Shown in pieces: positions 1-6,606 of a stretch of DNA of 39,434 nucleotides. A program made the position numbers and the translations under genes. The stretch's first letter is position 1; every line of letters starts with the position of its first letter. Origin of the DNA: Nitrospirota bacterium. GTDB taxonomy: Bacteria > Nitrospirota > Thermodesulfovibrionia > Thermodesulfovibrionales > Magnetobacteriaceae. The stretch lies in contig JADFXG010000031.1 in NCBI GenBank assembly GCA_015233895.1, forward strand, positions 1 through 39,434, written 5' to 3'. The notes below the pieces were generated by a model that saw only the letters and a list, made by a program, of their open reading frames with translations, did no database searches and was not told where the DNA came from.

Positions 1-9
1 GCTGAAATG

Positions 10-50
10 TTTAAGTGCGTTGCTTAAGTGGTATAAGTGTCGCACTTAAA
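10..50. repeat. Inverted repeat near window edge
   Basis: A perfect 10-bp inverted repeat (arms 10-19 and 41-50) surrounds a 21-nt loop. The hexamer TAAGTG or a near copy recurs through arm and loop. It lies 45 bases before a small ORF with a strong ribosome binding site. It could be an operator or the end of a transcript from a gene outside the window; there is no T-run directly after it, so a simple intrinsic terminator is unlikely. Confidence 0.4.
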
Positions 51-95
51 GGCTATTTAACAGCATATAGTACGATAATGAAGGAGGAGTAGAAG

Positions 96-194
96 ATGAG
101 CCAAAGTTCTTTGAATTACAGAGTGACAAGAAATCCTAAGCGTAACTTAGCAGGGCATACCTGCGATGATGGTACAAATACGTTAGCTTATTGA
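96..194 (+). pseudogene. 32-codon fragment of the secreted CFQGTT-domain family
   Basis: The reading frame starts at ATG 96 behind a strong Shine-Dalgarno (AAGGAGGAG) and encodes 32 residues. The last ~21 residues (RNPKRNLAGHTCDDG then TNTLAY) match the C-terminus of the stand-alone secreted protein ending at 2732. At DNA level 132-191 matches 2670-2729 with about five differences. The first 11 residues resemble nothing in the full-length copy, there is no signal peptide and the rest of the domain is missing. The simplest reading is a gene-duplication remnant; a translated micropeptide is possible because of the good ribosome binding site. A hairpin with a T-run follows. Confidence 0.6.
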
Positions 195-223
195 CAGAAG
201 GTTATAAATATAGCTGAAACTAA

Positions 224-250
224 ATGGCAGCGTGGCTGTCATGATTTTTT
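224..250 (+). terminator. Intrinsic terminator after the fragment
   Basis: An 8-bp stem (224-231 with 235-242, one G-T pair) closes a 3-nt loop and is followed by GA and six T residues at 245-250. It separates the 96-194 fragment from the protease gene and would end transcription entering from the left. Confidence 0.65.
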
Positions 251-343
251 GGAGGTGTTTCGTTAAAAAGTATTGGGAAGGTAAGGACTAATTTGCCTTT
301 TTATAATTTAGATAAAACACTTGACATTACCGGGGGAAAAACA

Positions 344-2224
344 ATGATTACATTCTACAAAAGCATGAAATTGAAACTGCTGTTAGCTGTTGTTTTGTTG
401 CTTTCTTTTGCGTCAACGGGTTATTTAGAAACTATAAGTGTGCCACCTAAATATATTAACACGGGGGCTAAGAAAGTAGATGCTTATATAAAAACACTTA
501 ATTTCGACACGTCAATGAGTCAGCATGAGGCGGTAACAGTAACAGTTCCTACAGATACTATTGACAAATTGAAATCTGTAAGAGATACATATACAGGTCC
601 GCCAATAGTCGGAGTTAACGTGGATTTACCAAGCCATGGTGAAACCATGTTTAATACAAATATAAGGGAATTAACAACAAAAGATGGTTTAAATACAAAG
701 CGTGTGGCAATATATGCTAAGGACGCTCAAGCTATAAGGCTTCACTTTGTAAAGCTTCCGGTAAATACCAATGTGTACATTTATGGTTTAAAAGGACAGT
801 CCTCAGCTCACGGACCAATTGAGGTAGATACCGAAAACCAATCAGATGGTTACTGGGGACCTACAGTGTTTGGTGAAGTTGTGTTTATAGAAATGTTGGG
901 AAACGGTGATGTTAACACATCCGAGCTCGTGATAGATAAAATTAACTATTTTTTTTTGGATCCATTGAGTCCGGGTGCTAAAACGTTATGTTCATCTGAA
1001 GTCGACGTAAATTGCGATTCAACTGTGAGTACTTATAAAAAAGCAATTGCCTTAATAACATATATCAACGGTAGTAATTCATATCTTTGCTCAGGGGCTT
1101 TAATAAGCGATTTAGGTTCAACTAATACCGCTTGGTTTCTTACTGCTAACCATTGTATAAGTAGTAACACGGTCGCAGCTACTCTTAATGCATATTTTAA
1201 CTATGAGACTTCTGCATGTAATGCGGGCGATGCGAATATTAACAATGCCAGCCAGGTTGTCGGTTCAACATATGTAATAAGCAAGGATTATTCGACCGGT
1301 TCAGACTTTTCATTGCTTAAACTCAACAGTGCTCCCTCTGGTGGTGCTTATTACCTTGGTTGGACAACCTCTGATATAACAAGCGGAAAGGGTATACATC
1401 ATCCAGGAGGAGATTACAAAAGAGTTAGTAGCGGCTCAATTGTCTCATCCAATTGGAGTGATCTAAATAATACTAATTTTTGGACAGTAACATGGACATC
1501 AGGATTAACTGAGGGAGGGTCCTCAGGCTCTCCTCTGATTAATAGCAGCGGTTATATTGTTGGTCAACTTTATGGTGTTTCTGCTGATCAAACTTGTAGC
1601 AGCACTACTAAGTACGGCATCTACGGCAAATTTAGTAAATCATACTCTGATGGCCTTTCCACATACTTAGGAGCCACATCAACCACCACCACAGCAGCCG
1701 GCACTAATACCACAACTACCACATCAACCACCACCACAGCAGCCGGCACTAATACCACAACTACCACATCCACCATAGGCGGCTCTAAAAACGTTAGTTA
1801 TACCCTGCCCTATCTTCACACAAATCCAAGTGGTGTGGTTTATTGTATGGCAAGTAACATGACATCATCCTCGCAAACGGGTTTTGTTATGGTTAGGGCT
1901 AATAGCGTTGGCACTGCATTCACACCGTCGTATGAAAGTACAACATTTCCACTTTCAGGTAAAACCACAGAGATGCTTACGTTTTCTGGGCAAGCACTGA
2001 CTGCTGGTACCACATCAATTAGTTTGCTTGCTAAAACAGGAGGCACCGCTACTTCAACAGTAATGTATTCAGCGAAACTAACGTTCAGTTCCAATGATAG
2101 CACATCGAGTTGTAAAAGTATGGGTTTAGCTTGCTTTCAGGGAACAACGTCACCAAAACGCAATGTTTTGGGGGTTCTCTGTAACGACGGCAGCACATAC
2201 ACCAGTAGTGATCTTGCCCACTAA
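344..2224 (+). CDS. Secreted trypsin-like serine protease with Thr-rich linker and C-terminal accessory domain
   Basis: Predicted exported endopeptidase of 626 aa. ATG 344 is chosen over an in-frame TTG at 293 because GGGGGAA lies just upstream and a signal peptide then begins at once (MKLKLLLAVVLLL region). After a ~200-residue N-terminal region comes a chymotrypsin-fold domain with a visible triad: His270 in TANHC, Asp321 in SDFSLL, Ser394 in GSSGSP. The layout recalls lysyl-endopeptidase-like bacterial proteases. A threonine-rich linker (~residues 445-475, two perfect 45-bp repeats) joins a ~150-residue C-terminal domain beginning YTLPYLHTN and ending CFQGTTSPKRN...C. That domain is paralogous to the whole next gene, so it probably acts as a binding, anchoring or export module. 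Substrate is unknown; specificity cannot be read from the sequence. Confidence 0.85.
   Translation: MITFYKSMKLKLLLAVVLLLSFASTGYLETISVPPKYINTGAKKVDAYIKTLNFDTSMSQHEAVTVTVPTDTIDKLKSVRDTYTGPPIVGVNVDLPSHGETMFNTNIRELTTKDGLNTKRVAIYAKDAQAIRLHFVKLPVNTNVYIYGLKGQSSAHGPIEVDTENQSDGYWGPTVFGEVVFIEMLGNGDVNTSELVIDKINYFFLDPLSPGAKTLCSSEVDVNCDSTVSTYKKAIALITYINGSNSYLCSGALISDLGSTNTAWFLTANHCISSNTVAATLNAYFNYETSACNAGDANINNASQVVGSTYVISKDYSTGSDFSLLKLNSAPSGGAYYLGWTTSDITSGKGIHHPGGDYKRVSSGSIVSSNWSDLNNTNFWTVTWTSGLTEGGSSGSPLINSSGYIVGQLYGVSADQTCSSTTKYGIYGKFSKSYSDGLSTYLGATSTTTTAAGTNTTTTTSTTTTAAGTNTTTTTSTIGGSKNVSYTLPYLHTNPSGVVYCMASNMTSSSQTGFVMVRANSVGTAFTPSYESTTFPLSGKTTEMLTFSGQALTAGTTSISLLAKTGGTATSTVMYSAKLTFSSNDSTSSCKSMGLACFQGTTSPKRNVLGVLCNDGSTYTSSDLAH
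1676..1765 (+). repeat. Two tandem 45-bp repeats encoding Thr-rich linker
   Basis: Two identical 45-bp units (1676-1720, 1721-1765) are followed by the first bases of a third. They encode 15-residue blocks rich in Thr with AAGTN, the flexible linker between the protease and its C-terminal domain. A perfect DNA repeat of this kind can expand or contract by slippage. Confidence 0.9.
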
Positions 2225-2249
2225 TTTTAAACAAAAGGAGATAACAAAA

Positions 2250-2732
2250 ATGAAAAAGATAATAACATACACACTGATGACATTACTGATAACGGGAGTT
2301 ATTAGTATATTGTTAAGCAATAAAACTGAGGCAAGTTCAGCAACATATTACATGCCGTATCTTCACACAAATGCAGGTAATGTGGTTTACTGTGTGGTGG
2401 GTAATGTGTCTTCAAATGCAATAACGGGCACATTTTCAACGATGACAACAGAGAGTGGCACTGCATCTCAAACAGCAGGCACAGGCTTTAGCATAGCGGC
2501 AAACACAACGCAAATGATTACATTTTCGGGAACCACTATAACAACCGGTTCATCAACAATCACAGTATCAGACGTAACAAACGGCAGCTATAGCGGCAAG
2601 CTGGCGTATACCAGTACAGCAAACGTATCGTGTACCGACGTTCCTATGAGCTGTTTTCAGGGAACAACAAATCCTAAGCGTAACTTAGCAGGGCATACCT
2701 GTGATGATGGCACAAATGTTTTAGCTTATTAA
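2250..2732 (+). CDS. Secreted protein, stand-alone CFQGTT-type domain
   Basis: A 160-aa exported protein of unknown function. ATG 2250 follows AAAGGAGATAAC and starts a clear signal peptide (KK then a hydrophobic stretch, cleavage probably near SNKTEASSA). The mature part starts YYMPYLHTNAGNVVYC and ends CFQGTTNPKRNLAGHTC, aligning along its length with the C-terminal domain of the upstream protease. Conserved Cys residues (VVYC, VSC, SCF, HTC) suggest disulfides in an exported beta-rich domain. It lies 25 bases after the protease stop and is probably co-transcribed. The upstream in-frame start at 2163 lies inside the protease gene and is unlikely. Confidence 0.75.
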   Translation: MKKIITYTLMTLLITGVISILLSNKTEASSATYYMPYLHTNAGNVVYCVVGNVSSNAITGTFSTMTTESGTASQTAGTGFSIAANTTQMITFSGTTITTGSSTITVSDVTNGSYSGKLAYTSTANVSCTDVPMSCFQGTTNPKRNLAGHTCDDGTNVLAY

Positions 2733-2747
2733 CTAAATTCCGGGGGG

Positions 2748-2768
2748 ATGGTGCTTATGGCACCATCT
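2748..2768 (+). terminator. Hairpin after the secreted-protein gene
   Basis: An 8-bp perfect stem (2748-2755 with 2761-2768) closes a 5-nt loop, 16 bases after the stop codon. There is only a weak T content afterwards, so it may be a terminator or a 3'-end stabilising hairpin. Confidence 0.5.
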
Positions 2769-2871
2769 CTCGATGGTTTACACACAACATTGACAAAGCT
2801 GCTCTCTTTCATTTAGCATATATAACCGGTTGCTGGATGTGAATTTGTGTTGCAAAAGGAGATTTCTTCTT

Positions 2872-3510
2872 ATGGGAAACCAATTGGCAAATAAAGCGAA
2901 TCTATTTGTGTTAATGACTATTATCATCACTGCATGTATAGTTTCAGCAGCGATGGTTGTTACAAGTATAAGTAATGTCAGCGCTAAAACTACCATTATA
3001 CTGTTTGCAATATCCGGAGTGTTGATATCAACCATCACGTATTTTGCTGTGGTTTTTTTGCTGACTAAGGCTTCAGACACCGTACAGGATCGAAAACTGC
3101 CACAACCTGAGGCCGACACTAAAGCCCTCGATGATGCAAAGGTTGCACAGGTGCTTTCAGTGTTACAGAAAAAGGGTCGGCTTATTGATTTTTTACAAGA
3201 GGATATCAGCAATTTTACAGATGCACAGATAGGACAAGCAGTGCGTACTATTCATAGAGACTGTAAACAGGCTCTTGTTGAGTACCTGACTATAGCGCCT
3301 GTGATGGAGCAAATGGAGGGGCAGAGGGTTACGGTTTCAGCGGGCTTTGATCCATCATCTATCACCTTAACCGGTAATGTTGGAGCAAATCCTCCTTTTA
3401 CCGGTACAATAGTACACTCCGGTTGGCGGCTCAGCGAAAACAAATTGCCAGAGCTTCAGCAAGGGAGAAATGTGTTTGTTATAGAACCGGCTGAGGTGGA
3501 GATTTCATAG
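2872..3510 (+). CDS. DUF2760 protein with two N-terminal membrane helices
   Basis: A 212-aa protein. ATG 2872 is preferred over a start at 2830 because AAAAGGAGA lies just upstream. Two hydrophobic helices (~8-31 and ~39-62) anchor it in the inner membrane. From ~85 to the end it has the pattern I recognise as DUF2760: RLIDFLQEDIS, TDAQIGQAVR, IHRDC, GFDPSSI, NPPFTGTIVHSGW and a terminal PAEVE. The family has no known biochemical role but is often encoded beside Hsp70-like ATPases, and that is so here: the next gene starts 75 bases downstream. A role as a membrane partner or client adaptor of that chaperone is inferred from context only. Confidence 0.8.
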   Translation: MGNQLANKANLFVLMTIIITACIVSAAMVVTSISNVSAKTTIILFAISGVLISTITYFAVVFLLTKASDTVQDRKLPQPEADTKALDDAKVAQVLSVLQKKGRLIDFLQEDISNFTDAQIGQAVRTIHRDCKQALVEYLTIAPVMEQMEGQRVTVSAGFDPSSITLTGNVGANPPFTGTIVHSGWRLSENKLPELQQGRNVFVIEPAEVEIS

Positions 3511-3585
3511 AACTTGTCTTAATTTGGCCATATCTCTTCAATCAAATATACTTTTTAAGAAAATATAAGCGAGGTGGCGGTTATT

Positions 3586-5379
3586 ATGGCAGATGCCAGA
3601 TATATCGTAGGTATAGATTTAGGAACAACTAACACAGTCGTTGCATATATTGATACGGAGGCAGATAATCCAACTCCAACCGTATTTGAGATTCCACAGA
3701 TAACAGACATAGGAGTGGTGGAGAAGTTTACGATGCTTCCCTCATTTCTCTACATTCCGACCGATGCTGAAAAACCGGAGACCAGTTTTGCTTTGCCCTG
3801 GGGTAGCCCATCCGATGCGGTTGCCGGAGTGTATGCCAGAAAGAGAGGAGCACAGTTGCCTCAGCGCCTCATATCCTCAGCCAAGTCGTGGCTTTGTCAT
3901 GCCGGTGTGGACAGAACCTCACCGATACTACCGTGGAACTGCCCTGAGGATGTGCAAAAACTGTCCCCGCTTCATGCTTCATCCAGATACCTGTTACATA
4001 TAAAAGCCGCATGGGATGCTAATTTTGGAAAAACCAGCCAATTAAGCGCACAGGATATTTATCTGACAGTTCCGGCCTCATTTGATGCTGCATCGAGGGA
4101 ACTAACGGTAAAGGCAGCTGAAATTGCAGGACTTAAACACGTGACCCTCATAGAGGAACCACTGTCTGCCTTTTATTTTTGGCTTAACGCTCATTCTGAG
4201 AGTTGGCGCAGGACCCTGAAAGTCGGCGACATTGTGCTTGTTTGTGACATCGGAGGCGGCACCACAGATTTCACTTTGATAGAGGTTCGTGATGAGGGAG
4301 GGGAACTTACCCTTCACAGAATAGCAGTGGGAGAGCATATCTTGCTTGGCGGCGATAATATGGATCTCATGTTAGCTTATATATTAAAAAAGAAATTTTC
4401 CGACCGGGGAGTCAGTCTTGACAACTATCAGATGTTGGGATTAATTCATGGTGCGCGGCAGGCTAAGGAAAGTATGCTTAACGATGCCGCTGTGGAAAGT
4501 TATAAGATAGCAGTGCTTGGGCGTGGCCGCTCCGTGGTAGGTGGCACAATAGAGACTGAGGTTAGCAGGGAGGATCTGGAAAGAGCAATTTTAGATGGGT
4601 TTTTTCCCTTTACAAAAATAGATGAAATGCCTGCCGACAAGCGCTCCATCGGGTTTAAAGAGTTAGGGCTTAATTATGCAACTGACTCTGCGGTGACAAG
4701 ACATTTGGCTAAGTTTCTCAGCCATCACTCAGTGGGCGGAAACGGATTTATCAGACCTACAAAGATTCTTTTTAACGGAGGAGTTACCAGGGCAGGAGCG
4801 CTGAGAGAGAGACTGACTGATGTAATTACAGGATGGCTTGAGTTACCGGATGATGTGGCGCTTGCAACTCTTGCCGGAACAGACCCTGATCTTGCTGTCT
4901 CACAGGGAGCCGCCTGTTATGGCTACACAAAGCGTGGCACCGGAATTCGTGTAAGGGGTGGGGCAGGGCGGTCATATTATGTTGGCATAGAGGCTGCGAT
5001 GCCTGCGGTACCGGGGATGGAGCTTCCGGTTAAGGCACTGTGTGTGTGCCCGATAGGGATGGAGGAGGGCACGGATGTGAGAGTGCCCGGCCAGGAATTT
5101 GGTCTTGTAGTGGGAGAGCACGTAAAATTCAGATTTTTCAGCTCAACAATAAGAAAAGACGATGTGGTTGGGGATTTGCTTGATGAGTGGGTAAGCGGTG
5201 AGATAGAGGAGCTTGCACCGATTGAAGCATCATTGCCAGTTGAGGAAAATGCCGGAGTTTTGGTACCGGTAACGCTTCATGCGTATTTAACAGAGGTTGG
5301 GACACTTTCGATATTTTGTGAATCTACTGATGGTAAAAACAGATGGAAGCTTGAGTTTAATGCAAGAGATGAGGGTTAA
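3586..5379 (+). CDS. Hsp70-family (DnaK-like) ATPase
   Basis: A 597-aa actin-fold ATPase of the Hsp70 superfamily. The start is set at ATG 3586 because GAGGTGG sits 9 bases upstream; an in-frame GTG at 3574 would overlap that site. Visible motifs are phosphate-1 GIDLGTTNT (9-17), EEPLSAFYFW, phosphate-2 DIGGGTTDF (221-229) and a late GGVTRAG adenosine-type motif. The part after the nucleotide-binding domain is short and unlike the DnaK substrate-binding domain, so this is a divergent, specialised Hsp70 and not the housekeeping DnaK. Gene pairing with DUF2760 suggests they work together. Clients and any J-protein or exchange factor are unknown; the J-domain protein at 34247 is far away. Confidence 0.85.
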   Translation: MADARYIVGIDLGTTNTVVAYIDTEADNPTPTVFEIPQITDIGVVEKFTMLPSFLYIPTDAEKPETSFALPWGSPSDAVAGVYARKRGAQLPQRLISSAKSWLCHAGVDRTSPILPWNCPEDVQKLSPLHASSRYLLHIKAAWDANFGKTSQLSAQDIYLTVPASFDAASRELTVKAAEIAGLKHVTLIEEPLSAFYFWLNAHSESWRRTLKVGDIVLVCDIGGGTTDFTLIEVRDEGGELTLHRIAVGEHILLGGDNMDLMLAYILKKKFSDRGVSLDNYQMLGLIHGARQAKESMLNDAAVESYKIAVLGRGRSVVGGTIETEVSREDLERAILDGFFPFTKIDEMPADKRSIGFKELGLNYATDSAVTRHLAKFLSHHSVGGNGFIRPTKILFNGGVTRAGALRERLTDVITGWLELPDDVALATLAGTDPDLAVSQGAACYGYTKRGTGIRVRGGAGRSYYVGIEAAMPAVPGMELPVKALCVCPIGMEEGTDVRVPGQEFGLVVGEHVKFRFFSSTIRKDDVVGDLLDEWVSGEIEELAPIEASLPVEENAGVLVPVTLHAYLTEVGTLSIFCESTDGKNRWKLEFNARDEG

Positions 5380-5424
5380 GACCCAGATAAATTATTAAAG
5401 TATGGCTATAACGTTTTACAGTAT

Positions 5425-5522
5425 GGGAGTGTATGGGGCTCTGGTGTCCCCCCCGGACTTCAAATCCGGTGTTTCCTGCCAAAAGTGGGAAGGGTGGGTT
5501 CGATTCCCACACGCTCTCGCCA
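5425..5522 (+). tRNA. selC: tRNA-Sec (anticodon TCA), CCA encoded
   Basis: Selenocysteine tRNA that decodes UGA with SelB. It has an 8-bp acceptor stem (5425-5432 with 5511-5518, including two G-T pairs), an anticodon loop CTTCAAA at 5458-5464 with TCA at 5460-5462, a long variable arm (~5470-5490), a 5-bp T stem around TTCGATT, and an encoded CCA at 5520-5522. The extended acceptor stem and long variable arm are diagnostic. No selA, selB or selD lies in the window and no gene here shows an obvious in-frame UGA. The 3' end faces the CRISPR island. Confidence 0.95.
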
Positions 5523-5821
5523 AAATATTGTTATAAATCAATAAGTTTAACTTTCCAAAATCCTCAAACATACTGTCACCAAACCGTCACCAGCATATCT
5601 TTGTAATCATTGTTTTTTATTAATTTCTTTTTGATTGCAAGGTAAAAAATTGTGATTTAATTTATGTGATTATGTTAGTATGGCAGAATTGTTTGATTTA
5701 TAATTTTATCCAAAACAATTGATAGTGACAGGTATTAATTACATTTACTTAACGTTGATGTAAGTAATAACTGCAACAGCATCAGGGGAAGCGTTTATTA
5801 TTTTTGGGGGAGGAAGAAATA
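5523..5821. other. AT-rich gap between selC and the cas locus
   Basis: No gene is apparent in 299 bases. It holds a short direct repeat (GTCACC twice, 5575-5592) just past selC, a TATAAT hexamer at 5699-5704 without a good -35 partner, and a strong purine-rich ribosome binding site (GGGGGAGGAAG) before the cas3 relic at 5822. It probably contains the cas operon promoter. Its place next to a tRNA 3' end is where an integrated element's junction would be expected. Confidence 0.45.
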
Positions 5822-5974
5822 ATGAGGTATTATGCGCATTCACTTAAAGAGAGTCCAGTTGATACATGGCAGCCACTTGATAAACATTTAATTGGTACAG
5901 CAGAATTAGCTGCCCGGTTTGCCTCTGAGTTTGGCTGCGGACAGTGGGGCTACTTGAAATATAATGTTAATTAA
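5822..5974 (+). pseudogene. Truncated N-terminus of a canonical type I-C cas3
   Basis: A 50-codon frame from ATG 5822 with a good ribosome binding site. It reads MRYYAHSL, then WQPLDKHL, TAELAARFASEFG and QWGYL, which is the usual N-terminus of Cas3 HD nucleases in type I-C loci (YAHS...W.PL..HL...A..FA..FG...WG). The frame stops seven codons after WGY, just where the catalytic HD motif should follow. Nothing like the rest of Cas3 continues before cas5 starts 17 bases later. It occupies the position cas3 normally holds in I-C operons. It is not a fragment of the full-length cas3 at 9540, whose N-terminus reads differently. It is most likely a relic of a replaced cas3. Confidence 0.85.
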
Positions 5975-5991
5975 TGAAAGTGAGGTAGAAA

Positions 5992-6606
5992 ATGGAAAAG
6001 CTATATGAGGTTTCTTTTGAAATTGCAGGTCCGGCAGCTATGTTTACACGGCCTGATACTGGTGCTGCTCAAGTATCCTATCCTGCACCTACATATTCAT
6101 CAGCCAAAGGTATCTTTGAAGCAGTCGCACGTTTAAAAAGTGCATATATTCAGCCAACGAAAGTAGAGATCTGTGCACCAATAAGATTTAGTAAATATGT
6201 CACAAATTCTGGCGGACCATTACGGAAAGCCAACCAGAAAAAAAGTGGTAGCTCTTACCAAATACCTGCCACTATTCTTGTGGACGTATGCTATAGAGTT
6301 TACGGAGTTGTAAAAGCTGTCACTGATTCACCAAATAATACTAATCATCTTCATGCACTTCAGGAAATTTTTAAACGACGACTGGTAAAAGGCCAACAAT
6401 ACTACACCCCTTGTTTAGGTTGGAGTGAATTTGTGCCCTCATATTTGGGTTTATTTCGAGAAAGTACAAATATAGAGAAAACAATTAATATTGTTATACC
6501 GTCAATGCTTCATGCCGTATTTGATAAACCGGTCAATGGTCAAATAAAATTTATATATCGTCAAAATGTGAAAATTACAAGTGGGGTGATTGCGTATGCT
6601 GAATGA
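5992..6606 (+). CDS. cas5: Cas5, type I-C-like (Cas5d), probable crRNA-processing nuclease
   Basis: A 204-aa Cascade subunit. The N-terminus reads YEVSFEIAGPAAMFTRPDTGA and is followed by SYPAPTYSSAKGIFEAV and IRFSKYVTN, the RAMP-fold pattern of Cas5d (ferredoxin-like, glycine-rich). In type I-C systems Cas5d replaces Cas6 and cleaves the pre-crRNA repeat hairpin; no cas6 is seen here, which fits. ATG 5992 follows GTGAGG. The gene overlaps cas8 by 11 bases. Compared with typical I-C Cas5d the sequence is divergent (e.g. PAPTYSSAKG where most have a PSAARG-type motif), so RNA cleavage is inferred. Confidence 0.82.
   Translation: MEKLYEVSFEIAGPAAMFTRPDTGAAQVSYPAPTYSSAKGIFEAVARLKSAYIQPTKVEICAPIRFSKYVTNSGGPLRKANQKKSGSSYQIPATILVDVCYRVYGVVKAVTDSPNNTNHLHALQEIFKRRLVKGQQYYTPCLGWSEFVPSYLGLFRESTNIEKTINIVIPSMLHAVFDKPVNGQIKFIYRQNVKITSGVIAYAE

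Noticed and set aside
1840-2103. Minus-strand 87-aa frame
   Set aside because: Shadow of the protease C-terminal domain; no ribosome binding site or recognisable sequence.
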